Source: Brevundimonas sp. UBA5866
Lineage (GTDB): Bacteria; Pseudomonadota; Alphaproteobacteria; Caulobacterales; Caulobacteraceae
Assembly (NCBI RefSeq): GCF_002432125.1
Contig: NZ_DJFS01000068.1
Span: 1,836 to 23,559 of the forward strand
Length of the DNA: 21,724 bases
Direction: 5' to 3'
Part shown: piece after piece, positions 1-7,442 of the stretch
Layout: every line of letters starts with the position of its first letter
Numbering within the stretch: position 1 is the stretch's first letter
The notes under the pieces: generated by a model
What the model was told of the DNA's origin: nothing
The model's input: only the letters and a program-made list of their open reading frames with translations
The model's database searches: none
Program-made: the position numbers and the translations under genes

Positions 1-768
1 GTGGAGGCCGACGATGGTCGCCACTTCCGGCGGGACCATGTCTATCGCCGCCCGGATCAACAGGTGCTGGATCGGACGGGCATAGGCGGGAAAGGCATTG
101 GCTCGACGCATGATGTCGAGGAACTCGAACACGATGGGCGAGGGTGTCAGGTGCGGCAGCATGGCAGCCAGCTGTTCCTGCCATTCGGCCTCGGACTTCG
201 GGGCACCTACGGCTCCGTAATGGACGGCAGTCGGATAGGCGTCGGACCATGCGCGGTCGCGCTCCTGTGCCGACAGCGGCCGCACAAAGCGATGGAATGC
301 CTCGGTAAAGCCATAGCCCGCCGTGGCCTGTACCCAGTCCAGCAGGACCTGATCATTGGCGTTATAGGCTTGCCCGTCATCGGCGGTGCCGGTCACGCGG
401 GAATGGCGGCGGCGGATGCCCGCGATCATGGCCTCGGCCTTGGAGGCGGGGGCATAGACGGTGACCATGGCAGCCAGACCTGTGCGCTTCAGGCGCGGCA
501 CCGGATCGGTGCGGAAACTGGTGTGGTCCCACACGCCCGAGCGGACCCGCGCCTCGGCCAGTTCGAGGATCACTGCGGTGACACCGCCAATGAACAGGCT
601 GACGGGATTTTTGAAGATCTGCCACGAAATGCTGTCGTGAGGGATCAGGGCCGCCTCTCCAGCGGGAGCCGTGAAATCGAAACGCGGCATGTCATCCGGC
701 TGCATATAGTCGGCGGCGGCTTGGTCGAGGCGGCGCTGGATCGGCTCGTTCAGGGACGGGGAGGCCAT
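1..768 (-). CDS. Oxygenase MpaB/DUF2236 family protein, 3' end cut by window
   Basis: Reading the minus strand from ATG at 768 gives 256 codons with no stop before the window edge, so the C-terminus is missing. The fragment has the DUF2236 (MpaB / latex-clearing-protein-like) pattern. After a short N-terminus comes a segment reading SWQIFKNPVSLFIGG (about residues 48-62), then LELAEARVRSGVWDHTSFR (68-86), then RRRHSRVTGTADDG followed by YNANDQVLLDWVQAT (119-149). Members of this family are predicted b-type-haem oxygenases or oxidoreductases. The substrate here cannot be told, and an assignment to rubber or mycophenolate chemistry would be unjustified. An AAAGG lies about 9 nt before the ATG. 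The gene starts 34 bp after the xylanase stop on the same strand, so it may be the last gene read from the fliI side. The plus-strand frame across the same stretch is a shadow. Family assignment is fairly sure; function is not. Confidence 0.8.
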   Translation of the reverse strand, partial: MASPSLNEPIQRRLDQAAADYMQPDDMPRFDFTAPAGEAALIPHDSISWQIFKNPVSLFIGGVTAVILELAEARVRSGVWDHTSFRTDPVPRLKRTGLAAMVTVYAPASKAEAMIAGIRRRHSRVTGTADDGQAYNANDQVLLDWVQATAGYGFTEAFHRFVRPLSAQERDRAWSDAYPTAVHYGAVGAPKSEAEWQEQLAAMLPHLTPSPIVFEFLDIMRRANAFPAYARPIQHLLIRAAIDMVPPEVATIVGLH

Positions 769-802
769 ATTCAGTAAACCTTTGCCACGCGCGCCTGTTC
801 CG

Positions 803-1861
803 TCATTGGGACCGGAGCCAGCTTTCGGATAGGGCGCGGGCGACGGTGGTGGGCTGGCCAGAGGCGTCAAAGGCCAGCGGGCTGTCGCGGCCATCGTCGT
901 GGGGCGGGCGGCGCAGCCATGAGTCCGTATCCCGAACGCCCCAGAGTGTTAAGCCATAGCGCTGTTGTTCGGGTAACCTTGAATAAGCATCGGTTAATTC
1001 CTTAACACGATCAAATTGTTGCCTGCTCCGGAATGAAACACTTCTGACATCTGGAGGGCCGCCTTCGCGGCGGCGCGAGGCGTCCAGTTCAGAGATGTGA
1101 AGCGGCAATCCGAACTGGGCCGCTTCATGGATGAAGGCGCTGATCCGGCCCTCTGGTATCTCGATATTGAGGTGGCTTTGGCTGCCGATGCCACCGACGG
1201 GTGCCCCCGCCTTCAGCAGTTGCTCGACCAGTTTCAGGAAGGTCGCGCCCTTCCTGGGATTGTTTTCGAGATTGTAGTCGTTGAGGAACAGGACGGCGTC
1301 GGGATCGGCCTGCTTGGCCTGATCAAAGGCGCGGCGCATGTGGTCTATGTCGCCAAGGTTCTGCGACCAGTGGTGGGAACGCAGGCCGACGCCGTCCTCG
1401 GCCACTGCCTCATTGACCACATCCCAGCCGCGCACCCGTCCGGCATAGCGGCCCGCGACGGCGGCGATATAGCGGTCGAACCGCTGGCCGTAATCGGCGC
1501 GGGACAGGCCGCGAAAGGCCTCCTCGCCCTGTGAATACCAGATCAAAGTCGTGCCATGCAGGGCCATGCCGTGGCTGTCGCACCATGAGGCGATGCGGTC
1601 GGGCGCATCGAACCGATAGCCGTCGGGGGTGAGGATGTATTCCATCTTCATCTCCCACTCGGGCGTGATCTGGTTGAAATGGGTGAGCGCCAGCCGCGTC
1701 CAGCCGGCATCGTCCAACTGGCCCGTCATGGCGCAGGTGCCGACGCGGTAGGGCGCGAGCGATTTCAGGGGAGGTACGGCGATATCGGGCTGGGCCGCAG
1801 CGCGACAGCCGGAAGCCATCAGACCTGCCGCGCCGATAAGCAGTGAACGGCGCGACGGCAT
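803..1861 (-). CDS. GH10 endo-1,4-beta-xylanase, Tat-exported
   Basis: A 352-residue glycoside hydrolase family 10 protein, expected to cleave internal beta-1,4 bonds of xylan with retention of configuration. The acid/base glutamate is in WDVVNEA (E151) and the nucleophile is in HISELD (E258). Other family residues are visible in LHGTTLIWYS near residue 102 and in GSQSHL near 230. The N-terminus MPSRRSLLIG followed by a hydrophobic stretch and SGC at 17-19 is a twin-arginine signal. The cysteine could be lipidated, although the lipobox lacks the usual leucine. The open frame begins one codon earlier at a TTG (1864), but the ATG at 1861 is preferred. It begins 7 bp after the fliJ stop with no strong ribosome site of its own, which suggests coupling to fliJ. 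Family certain; substrate inferred from the family. Confidence 0.93.
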   Translation of the reverse strand: MPSRRSLLIGAAGLMASGCRAAAQPDIAVPPLKSLAPYRVGTCAMTGQLDDAGWTRLALTHFNQITPEWEMKMEYILTPDGYRFDAPDRIASWCDSHGMALHGTTLIWYSQGEEAFRGLSRADYGQRFDRYIAAVAGRYAGRVRGWDVVNEAVAEDGVGLRSHHWSQNLGDIDHMRRAFDQAKQADPDAVLFLNDYNLENNPRKGATFLKLVEQLLKAGAPVGGIGSQSHLNIEIPEGRISAFIHEAAQFGLPLHISELDASRRREGGPPDVRSVSFRSRQQFDRVKELTDAYSRLPEQQRYGLTLWGVRDTDSWLRRPPHDDGRDSPLAFDASGQPTTVARALSESWLRSQ

Positions 1862-1868
1862 CAATCCA

Positions 1869-2282
1869 TCAGCCCGCGTTGCGACGGCGCAGGCCCATTT
1901 CGTCGAAAGTCGCGGCTTCGCGGCGGTTGGCGGCGATGCGTTTGTTGATGCGGGTGGTTTCGGCGACGTGCTCGAACTTTTTCAGCTCTTCGAAGGCTGC
2001 GGTCAGGGCATCGCGTGCGCCGTCTTCCTCGCGGCGAAGAGCCTCGATCATGCCCTCGGCATTGGCGCGGCGCAGTTTCCAGCCGTTCAGATAGGCGCGC
2101 AGCATGGCGGCATGTTGAGGATCGGCTGTCGCCTGTGCTTTTTCGCCTTCGGCCTCGGCGTCCAGCATGACCAGCTTCATTTCCGCATCGGCACGGCGCG
2201 CGGCGATCTCGGCCATGCGCTTTTGCAGGGTCTCGACCTCATAGTTGGTGAGGCGGATCAGGGATTGGGCCCATGCGGTCAT
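1869..2282 (-). CDS. fliJ: Flagellar export protein FliJ
   Basis: A 137-residue, highly charged, mostly helical protein without membrane segments. It is predicted to form a long antiparallel coiled coil, as FliJ does in the flagellar type III export apparatus, where it sits at the FliI hexamer and escorts substrates to the gate. The opening MTAWAQSLIRLTNYEVETLQ resembles the caulobacter FliJ type rather than enterobacterial FliJ. Length and position directly behind fliI (13-bp gap) support the call. A GGAGAA lies about 6 nt before the ATG, just after the fliI stop. FliJ proteins diverge strongly, so the name rests on coiled-coil character plus context. Confidence 0.8.
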   Translation of the reverse strand: MTAWAQSLIRLTNYEVETLQKRMAEIAARRADAEMKLVMLDAEAEGEKAQATADPQHAAMLRAYLNGWKLRRANAEGMIEALRREEDGARDALTAAFEELKKFEHVAETTRINKRIAANRREAATFDEMGLRRRNAG

Positions 2283-2295
2283 GCGGCTTCTCCGG

Positions 2296-3681
2296 TCAAG
2301 CTTCTAGCATGCCCATGTTGAGGATGGATTCAAGTCTGTCGAAACTATCGGCCAACCGCGTTACGTCTTCCTTATCCTGACGCAGGAAATCTTCCAGCAT
2401 CGGATTGAGGGCGATGGCGCGGTCCACGATGGGGTCGGCGCCGCTGCGGTAGGCACCGATCTTGATCAGTTCTTCCATGTTGGCATAGGCCGACAGGCAC
2501 TGGCGGGCGCGGCGGTTGAGTTCGCGCTCACGTGGGTCCTGACATTCCGGCATGGTGCGGCTGACGGACTTCAGCACGTCGATGGCGGGGAAGCGCCCGC
2601 GCTCGGCGATCTTTCGGTCCATGACGATGTGGCCATCCAGAATACCGCGAACGGCATCGGCGATGGGTTCGTCATGGTCGCCGCCATCCACCAGCACGGT
2701 GAACAGGGCGGTGATGGGACCGGCTTGGCGACCATCAGGCAGGCGCGGGCCGGGACCGGCGCGTTCCAGCAGCTTGGGCAGTTCGGTAAAGACGGTCGGG
2801 GTATAGCCCTTGGTCGTCGGGGGCTCGCCCGCAGCCAGACCGATCTCGCGCTGGGCCATCGCGAAACGGGTTACGGAGTCCATCAGGCACAGGACTTCAA
2901 GGCCCTGATCGCGGAAGAACTCGGCCACGGCCATCGTCATATAGGCGGCTTGGCGTCGTTTCAGGGCGGGCTCGTCCGAGGTGGCGACCACGACGACGGC
3001 GCGGCGCAGGCCCTCTTCGCCCAGCGTCTCCTCGATGAACTCGCGCACTTCGCGGCCCCGTTCGCCGATCAGGCCCACCACGACGACGTCACAGGTGGCC
3101 TGACGCGCCAGCATGGACAGCAGCACCGACTTACCCACGCCGGAGCCGGCGAAGATGCCGAGGCGCTGGCCACGGCAGGTGGTGGTGAACACATCCATCG
3201 AACGTACGCCCAGATCCAGCCGTTCGCCCACGCGGTCGCGCGAGTGGGCCGGTGGCGGCGAGGCTTTCAGCGTATAGGGATGGCCGCCTTGAGGGAGCGG
3301 GCCATTGCCGTCGATCGGGTCGCCAAAGGCATCGATGATGCGACCCAGCCATCCAATGGTGGGGCTGACCGAGGCGGCGGCCTCAAGGATTTTGATATCG
3401 GCCCCCGGAGCCACGCCCTCGACCGGGCCATAGGGCATCAGCAGCGCCTTGGCATCGCGGAAGCCGACAACCTCGGCGGGTAGGGGAGGCTGGCCGCGAC
3501 GGCTGATCTCGGCGCGGGCACCGACCGCCAGGCGCGACAGTCCGCCGCGGCTTTCGATCAGCAGGCCGTTGACGCCTGCGACCTTGCCCGTGACCACGAC
3601 GGGATCGATGGAATGGGCGGCTGATATCAGCTGGCGCAAGGCGGAAATCCAGCGCACGCGGGCGCGTTTCAAAGGGCTCAA
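2296..3681 (-). CDS. fliI: Flagellum-specific ATPase FliI (start uncertain)
   Basis: The cytoplasmic ATPase that energises flagellar type III secretion, paralogous to the F1 beta subunit. About 461 residues, usual for the family. Walker A AGSGVGKS lies at 178-185, the catalytic glutamate in GLIGERGRE (E207), and Walker B VLCLMDS ends at about 269. The C-terminal domain carries a TTKGYTPTVF-type segment and runs to the end. The start is unclear: there is no ATG in this part of the frame. The longest option is TTG at 3681, with AAAGG touching it. TTG at 3672 places that AAAGG 9 nt upstream. TTG at 3639 gives the N-terminal length seen in typical FliI proteins and would suit a promoter driven from the CtrA-like site at 3705-3719. 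Followed by fliJ and probably co-transcribed with it. Identity is certain; only the N-terminus is open. Confidence 0.95.
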   Translation of the reverse strand: MSPLKRARVRWISALRQLISAAHSIDPVVVTGKVAGVNGLLIESRGGLSRLAVGARAEISRRGQPPLPAEVVGFRDAKALLMPYGPVEGVAPGADIKILEAAASVSPTIGWLGRIIDAFGDPIDGNGPLPQGGHPYTLKASPPPAHSRDRVGERLDLGVRSMDVFTTTCRGQRLGIFAGSGVGKSVLLSMLARQATCDVVVVGLIGERGREVREFIEETLGEEGLRRAVVVVATSDEPALKRRQAAYMTMAVAEFFRDQGLEVLCLMDSVTRFAMAQREIGLAAGEPPTTKGYTPTVFTELPKLLERAGPGPRLPDGRQAGPITALFTVLVDGGDHDEPIADAVRGILDGHIVMDRKIAERGRFPAIDVLKSVSRTMPECQDPRERELNRRARQCLSAYANMEELIKIGAYRSGADPIVDRAIALNPMLEDFLRQDKEDVTRLADSFDRLESILNMGMLEA

Positions 3682-3704
3682 CCTTTGCTGTGCCGCACTT
3701 ATGG

Positions 3705-3719
3705 TTAATCAGGGGTAAA
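3705..3719. promoter_or_regulatory. Candidate CtrA binding site (TTAA-N7-TAAA)
   Basis: TTAA at 3705-3708 and TAAA at 3716-3719 are separated by 7 bp, one mismatch from the TTAA-N7-TTAA full site bound by the cell-cycle regulator CtrA in caulobacters. On the minus strand it reads TTTA-N7-TTAA, 24 bp before the longest fliI frame. CtrA is known to drive early (class II) flagellar operons. The site lies in the 147-bp gap between divergent fliI and the chemoreceptor gene, so it could serve either or both. One short motif in an AT-richer gap is modest evidence. Confidence 0.45.
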
Positions 3720-3828
3720 TCCGCGCCTGAGGAGTTTGACGTAACAGCGTCATCACAAAAAGAAAGGTTTTCGGGGACATCTTTCACTCGAACAACACCC
3801 ATACCCACCAGAGGTTCGAAAGCGCTCC

Positions 3829-5343
3829 ATGTTCAGAAAGAACCCTCCTGCTGCGCAGAACAGTAACCGACTGGAAGAGTTGGAACGTCGCATGGCCGCG
3901 ATTGGCCGGTCGCAGGCGGTGATCGAGTTCGAGCTGGACGGCACCATCATCGATGCCAATGAGAACCTGCTCAAGACGATGGGCTATTCGCTGGACGAGA
4001 TCCGCGGACAGCACCACCGCATGTTCATGGACCCCGCAGAGGCGGCGTCTCCGGAATACGCCGCATTCTGGCAGGAACTGAACGCCGGACGCTTCGTCGC
4101 CAGGAAGTTCCGCCGCATGGCCAAGGGCCAGCGCGAGGTCTGGCTGGAAGCCAGCTACAATCCTGTGCTGGACGAGAACGGCCGTGCCGTGAAGGTGGTC
4201 AAACTGGCTATCGACATCACCGAGGCCGAGCAGGCGGCCCGCCGCGCCGAAATCGAGCGCAAAACCGCCGAGGAAGCCCAGTCGCGTCTGGTCGAAATCC
4301 TGGCCGACAATCTGTCCAAGCTTTCCGAGGGTGATCTTCGCGCCCAGATCGATGCGCCGATGGAAGGCACCCATCAAAGGGTGAAGGACGACTTTAACGG
4401 TGCCACCGCCAGCCTGCGTCAGGCGCTGGATCAGGTGCTGGAAGCCGTAGCGGTCCTGAAGACAGGATCGGAAGAAATCGCCAACTCGGCTGACGATCTG
4501 TCCCGCCGTACCGAGCAGCAAGCCGCCAGTCTTGAGGAAACGGCTGCGGCGCTGGACCAGATCACCGCCACGGTGCAACGCAGCGCGGAGGGGGCACGTC
4601 AGGCCTCGACCGCCGCTGTCGAGGCCCGTACCGAAACAGAACGTTCCGGCGAGGTCATGCAGAAGGCACAGGCCGCTATGGACGGTATCAGCCGTCGCTC
4701 GGCCGAGATTGGCGATATCATCGGGGTGATCGACGAGATTGCCTTCCAGACCAACCTGCTGGCCCTGAACGCGGGCGTGGAAGCGGCGCGGGCTGGCGAG
4801 AGCGGGCGTGGATTTGCGGTGGTGGCTTCGGAGGTGCGCACGCTGGCCCAAAGGTCAGCCGAGGCGGCCAAGGAGATCAAGGCCCTGATCTCGGCTTCGG
4901 CCCATGAAGTGGCCGAGGGCGTGAAACTGGTGGGTGAATCCGGTCGGGCACTGGAAACCATCGCCGCCAAGGTCGCGGAAATGGACGCCCTGGCCGCTGA
5001 AATCGCGGCTTCGTCTCAGGAGCAGGCCACGGGTCTGGGGCAGGTGAACGCCGCGGTGAACCAGATGGACCAGGTCACACAGCAGAATGCCGCAATGGTG
5101 GAAGAAACCACGGCTGCCGCCACCGGTCTGCAAAACGAAACCCGCCAGCTGGCGGCGCTGGTGTCACGCTTCAACACCGGCCGCAGTCAACAGGCTCCTG
5201 CAAGCCGGGGCGCGTCACCCCGGGAACCGAACCCTGCCAATCAACGCTTTCGGGGTGGAATGTCTCCCGCCCTGCAAAGCCAGAGATCTCGTCTTAAGGC
5301 TGTAGTCAGCGGTTCCCCCACCTCTGAGTACGCAGAGTTTTAG
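3829..5343 (+). CDS. Soluble PAS-domain methyl-accepting chemotaxis protein
   Basis: A 504-residue chemoreceptor with no membrane segment, so it should act in the cytoplasm. Order: an N-terminal PAS domain (about 25-135, with EFELDGTIIDANENLLKTMG and a closing LAIDITEAEQ), a linker and HAMP-like stretch (about 155-215), then the long signalling coiled coil. The conserved hairpin tip includes EIAFQTNLLALNAGVEAARA (from about residue 302), which contacts CheA and CheW. A Pro/Ser/Arg-rich tail follows and the last five residues are EYAEF. This fits the x-[aromatic]-x-x-[aromatic] pentapeptide that docks CheR/CheB on some receptors. The PAS domain probably senses an internal redox, oxygen or ligand signal, which the sequence does not identify. 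No other che gene is in the window. It starts 147 bp from divergent fliI and ends before the terminator at 5444-5480. Confidence 0.93.
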   Translation: MFRKNPPAAQNSNRLEELERRMAAIGRSQAVIEFELDGTIIDANENLLKTMGYSLDEIRGQHHRMFMDPAEAASPEYAAFWQELNAGRFVARKFRRMAKGQREVWLEASYNPVLDENGRAVKVVKLAIDITEAEQAARRAEIERKTAEEAQSRLVEILADNLSKLSEGDLRAQIDAPMEGTHQRVKDDFNGATASLRQALDQVLEAVAVLKTGSEEIANSADDLSRRTEQQAASLEETAAALDQITATVQRSAEGARQASTAAVEARTETERSGEVMQKAQAAMDGISRRSAEIGDIIGVIDEIAFQTNLLALNAGVEAARAGESGRGFAVVASEVRTLAQRSAEAAKEIKALISASAHEVAEGVKLVGESGRALETIAAKVAEMDALAAEIAASSQEQATGLGQVNAAVNQMDQVTQQNAAMVEETTAAATGLQNETRQLAALVSRFNTGRSQQAPASRGASPREPNPANQRFRGGMSPALQSQRSRLKAVVSGSPTSEYAEF

Positions 5344-5349
5344 GACGAG

Positions 5350-5396
5350 GCGACCCTGTCCGCGCCATTCCCCCCCCTCCGGTGGTACAGGGTCGC
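5350..5396. repeat. Inverted repeat with 10-bp perfect arms downstream of the chemoreceptor
   Basis: GCGACCCTGT (5350-5359) and ACAGGGTCGC (5387-5396) are exact inverted copies separated by 27 bp that include a run of eight C. No T-run follows on the plus strand, so it does not look like an intrinsic terminator by itself. It begins 7 bp after the chemoreceptor stop and precedes the real terminator, so it may be a 3'-end stabilising stem in that mRNA. Confidence 0.6.
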
Positions 5397-5443
5397 ATCC
5401 ATACTCCAGAGACAAACGTATCGATCCGTGTGTCCCCTCACTT

Positions 5444-5480
5444 CCCGCCTTTGCTCCCCCGGCAAAGGCGGGCTTTCTTT
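5444..5480 (+). terminator. Rho-independent terminator of the chemoreceptor gene
   Basis: A perfect 11-bp stem, CCCGCCTTTGC (5444-5454) with GCAAAGGCGGG (5462-5472), has a 7-nt loop and is followed by CTTTCTTTTT. The T-run is on the plus strand, matching the chemoreceptor orientation. The convergent exporter gene stops at 5489, and the minus-strand side of the stem has no T-run. Confidence 0.9.
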
Positions 5481-5488
5481 TTGCGGCC

Positions 5489-6409
5489 CTATAGAAGCGG
5501 CTGGTCGGTCGGCGCGGCGGCGGCGGATTTGCGGGCCGCCGCGGTTGTGGTCAGAACGGCGCCGACCGAGGCCGTCATAATGGCTCCGATGGCGAGCCAC
5601 TGCATCAGCGTCAGGTGCTCGTTCAGGAACAGAAGACCGGCAAGGGCCCCGACGGCCGGATCGGCACTGACGGCGACACCGAAGGTGCGCTTGGGAATGC
5701 TGCGAAGTGCGACCATGTCGAGCGAATAGGGGATGGCGCTGGAGGCCAGTGCGACCAGCACACCCATGCCAAGGATGGCGGGCGACAGCAGGCTGGCCCC
5801 GGCGGTGGCGACGCCGAACGGAACCACGACCATTGCGGCAAAGCCCATGCCCACGGCCACCGTCGCGCCCGAGGGCAGGTGGGCCACACGCTGGCCAAAT
5901 ACGATATAGCCGGCCCAGAACAGCGCAGCCAAGGCGGCAAAGCCACAGCCCACCGGATCAAGGTTGGACACCGAGGTGTCGAACGGGAACAGCATGGCCA
6001 GACCCAGTGCGGCCACCACCACCCAGACCAGATGGATCGGCTTGCGCGCATTGAACAGGGCCACGGCCAGCGGGCCGGTGAACTCGATGGCCAGAGCCAC
6101 GCCCAGCGGAATGGTATTCAGCGCCATATAGAAGCTGAGGTTCATCATGCCCATGACCGCACCGTAAAGGGCCAGGCCCTTGACGTCGGATCGGGTGAAA
6201 CGGGCGCGCCACGGACGGAAAATGGCCGTGAGGATGAGGGCCGACAGGCCCACACGCAGGGCGGCGGTGCCCATCGGGCCGACGTGCGGATACAGGGTCT
6301 TGGCGAAAGACGTGCCGATCGACAGGAACAGGATACCGCCCACCAGTGCGAGGTAGGGCAGGTACACACCAAAACGGGACATTGCGGGGAGGGAGGCGGT
6401 ACGGATCAT
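5489..6409 (-). CDS. rhtA: RhtA-type threonine/homoserine exporter (DMT superfamily, EamA)
   Basis: A 306-residue inner-membrane protein with two EamA repeats and about ten hydrophobic helices. It aligns by eye with Escherichia coli RhtA along its length. Shared segments include FFRPWRxRF-like IFRPWRARF (about 63-71), IPLGVALAIEFTGPLAVALF (about 100-118) and AIPYSLDMVALRSIPKRTFG (around 230). RhtA uses proton motive force to export threonine and homoserine; the exact amino acid exported here is inferred. It is divergent from an Lrp/AsnC regulator 84 bp away, the usual arrangement for an exporter controlled by amino-acid level. The ATG at 6409 has only a weak upstream site. The second Met, nine codons in, has none, so the first is kept. 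A hydrophilic Ala-rich tail ends the protein. Confidence 0.85.
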   Translation of the reverse strand: MIRTASLPAMSRFGVYLPYLALVGGILFLSIGTSFAKTLYPHVGPMGTAALRVGLSALILTAIFRPWRARFTRSDVKGLALYGAVMGMMNLSFYMALNTIPLGVALAIEFTGPLAVALFNARKPIHLVWVVVAALGLAMLFPFDTSVSNLDPVGCGFAALAALFWAGYIVFGQRVAHLPSGATVAVGMGFAAMVVVPFGVATAGASLLSPAILGMGVLVALASSAIPYSLDMVALRSIPKRTFGVAVSADPAVGALAGLLFLNEHLTLMQWLAIGAIMTASVGAVLTTTAAARKSAAAAPTDQPLL

Positions 6410-6420
6410 GCGTTGAACCT

Positions 6421-6439
6421 AAATCCGGCCCGTGGATTT
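6421..6439. promoter_or_regulatory. Candidate operator between rhtA and its Lrp regulator
   Basis: AAATCC (6421-6426) and GGATTT (6434-6439) form a perfect inverted repeat with a 7-bp spacer, starting 12 bp upstream of the rhtA ATG. Lrp/AsnC proteins bind short AT-flanked palindromes near the promoter of the divergent target. Both its position and its symmetry fit, but the arms are only 6 bp. Confidence 0.4.
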
Positions 6440-6493
6440 GTGTTGGCAAGTTTGCTCGCCTGTGTGCCGATTTCCGGCGTCTGAGAGGTTTTA

Positions 6494-6982
6494 ATGCAAG
6501 AAACACTCGCTCTTGATGATTTCGACCACCGCCTGCTGGATATGGTGCGGCAGAACAATCTGACGCCCGCCCGCGAACTGGCCGAGCGGGTTGGGCTGTC
6601 GGAGTCGGCGGTGTCGCGCCGACTGCGTCGTCTGCGGGCCGAAAAAGTGATCGTCGCGGATGTGGCGGTGGTGGACCGTGGTCGGCTGGAAAAGGCGCTG
6701 ACCATGCATGTGCTGGTTGAGATGGAGCGTGAGGGCACGGCGGTTCTTGATGCGCTGATGCGCAAGCTGAAGGCGCGGCCCGAGGTTCACGGGCTTTGGT
6801 ACACGACCGGCCATGTGGATTTCATCATGTACGTCGTCGTGCCGGATATGGAGGCCTATGACACCTTCACCCGCGAGACGCTGAGCGACGACAACAGGGT
6901 GCGCAACTTCACCACCTTGTTGACCATCCGCGAGGTTATGTCGTTTGATCCATCACAGCGGGTTATTTCGCGCAGAAGGTAG
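6494..6982 (+). CDS. Lrp/AsnC family transcriptional regulator (rhtA-linked)
   Basis: A 162-residue regulator. The N-terminal winged helix-turn-helix spans about residues 8-60, with ELAERVGLSESAVSRRLRRL as the recognition part. The C-terminal RAM/AsnC ligand-binding domain (about 70-145) has the EVHGLWYTTGHVDFIMYVVV strand pattern. Such proteins form octamers that respond to an amino acid. Because it is divergent from the RhtA-like exporter, it probably controls that gene and itself; the effector cannot be read from sequence. GAGAGG lies 5 nt before the ATG. The next gene begins 6 bp after its stop, so the two are very likely one transcript. Confidence 0.92.
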   Translation: MQETLALDDFDHRLLDMVRQNNLTPARELAERVGLSESAVSRRLRRLRAEKVIVADVAVVDRGRLEKALTMHVLVEMEREGTAVLDALMRKLKARPEVHGLWYTTGHVDFIMYVVVPDMEAYDTFTRETLSDDNRVRNFTTLLTIREVMSFDPSQRVISRRR

Positions 6983-6988
6983 TTTCAG

Positions 6989-7441
6989 ATGAAACGGGTC
7001 CATCTCTGGGGTTTGGCCGCGGTTATGTGGGGTTCTGCTGTCGTGCAGCCCGCCTTGGCCTGTGTCCCTCTGCCTTCTCCGAGATGGGATATAGTTCCGC
7101 AGCAGGATGGTCCGCCGATTGCGGTGGGCCGTGTTGTCTCGGTCGTGCCCGATGGCGGTGATGCGTGGAAGGATATCGTGCGCCTGGAAATCGAGACGCT
7201 GGAAGTCATCCAGGGAGAGGTGCCGGATCGCTTTTCCGTGCGCGGGATCAGCGCGCGCAGGGAAAAGCCGGACGAGATCGTCATCTGGTGTGGAAGACTG
7301 CTTACGGATAAGCCGGGCGATGTGGTCATGGCGGTAAGCAATGGCGGGGCGCAGTATGACCTGCTCATGCCATTCCAGATCGCAGCGCCCTATTTGGCGC
7401 GGCTTGAATCCTATCGCAATGGCACGGGCGAAGGCTTGTAA
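6989..7441 (+). CDS. Small secreted protein of unknown function
   Basis: A 150-residue protein with a clear Sec signal peptide (MKRVHLWGL, hydrophobic core, cleavage expected after PALA at residue 24). The mature form would begin with Cys25, and the only other cysteine is C101. The middle is rich in beta-type segments (AVGRVVSVV, IVRLEIETLEVIQGEV). A mature N-terminal cysteine followed by such strands recalls netrin-like/TIMP-fold bacterial proteins, but this is only a resemblance. The residues before Cys25 (A-L-A) do not make a good lipobox. It starts 6 bp after the Lrp regulator stop, with AGAAGG about 9 nt upstream, and ends 1 bp before a large hairpin. Periplasmic location likely; function unknown. 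Confidence 0.75.
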   Translation: MKRVHLWGLAAVMWGSAVVQPALACVPLPSPRWDIVPQQDGPPIAVGRVVSVVPDGGDAWKDIVRLEIETLEVIQGEVPDRFSVRGISARREKPDEIVIWCGRLLTDKPGDVVMAVSNGGAQYDLLMPFQIAAPYLARLESYRNGTGEGL

Positions 7442-7442
7442 G

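Noticed and set aside
1..777. Long plus-strand open frame
   Set aside because: It is the complement of a clear DUF2236-family protein on the minus strand; its translation is rich in His, Gly and Arg with no recognisable domain.
3784..4851. 355-codon minus-strand frame across the chemoreceptor
   Set aside because: It is a shadow of the conserved MCP signalling domain on the plus strand.
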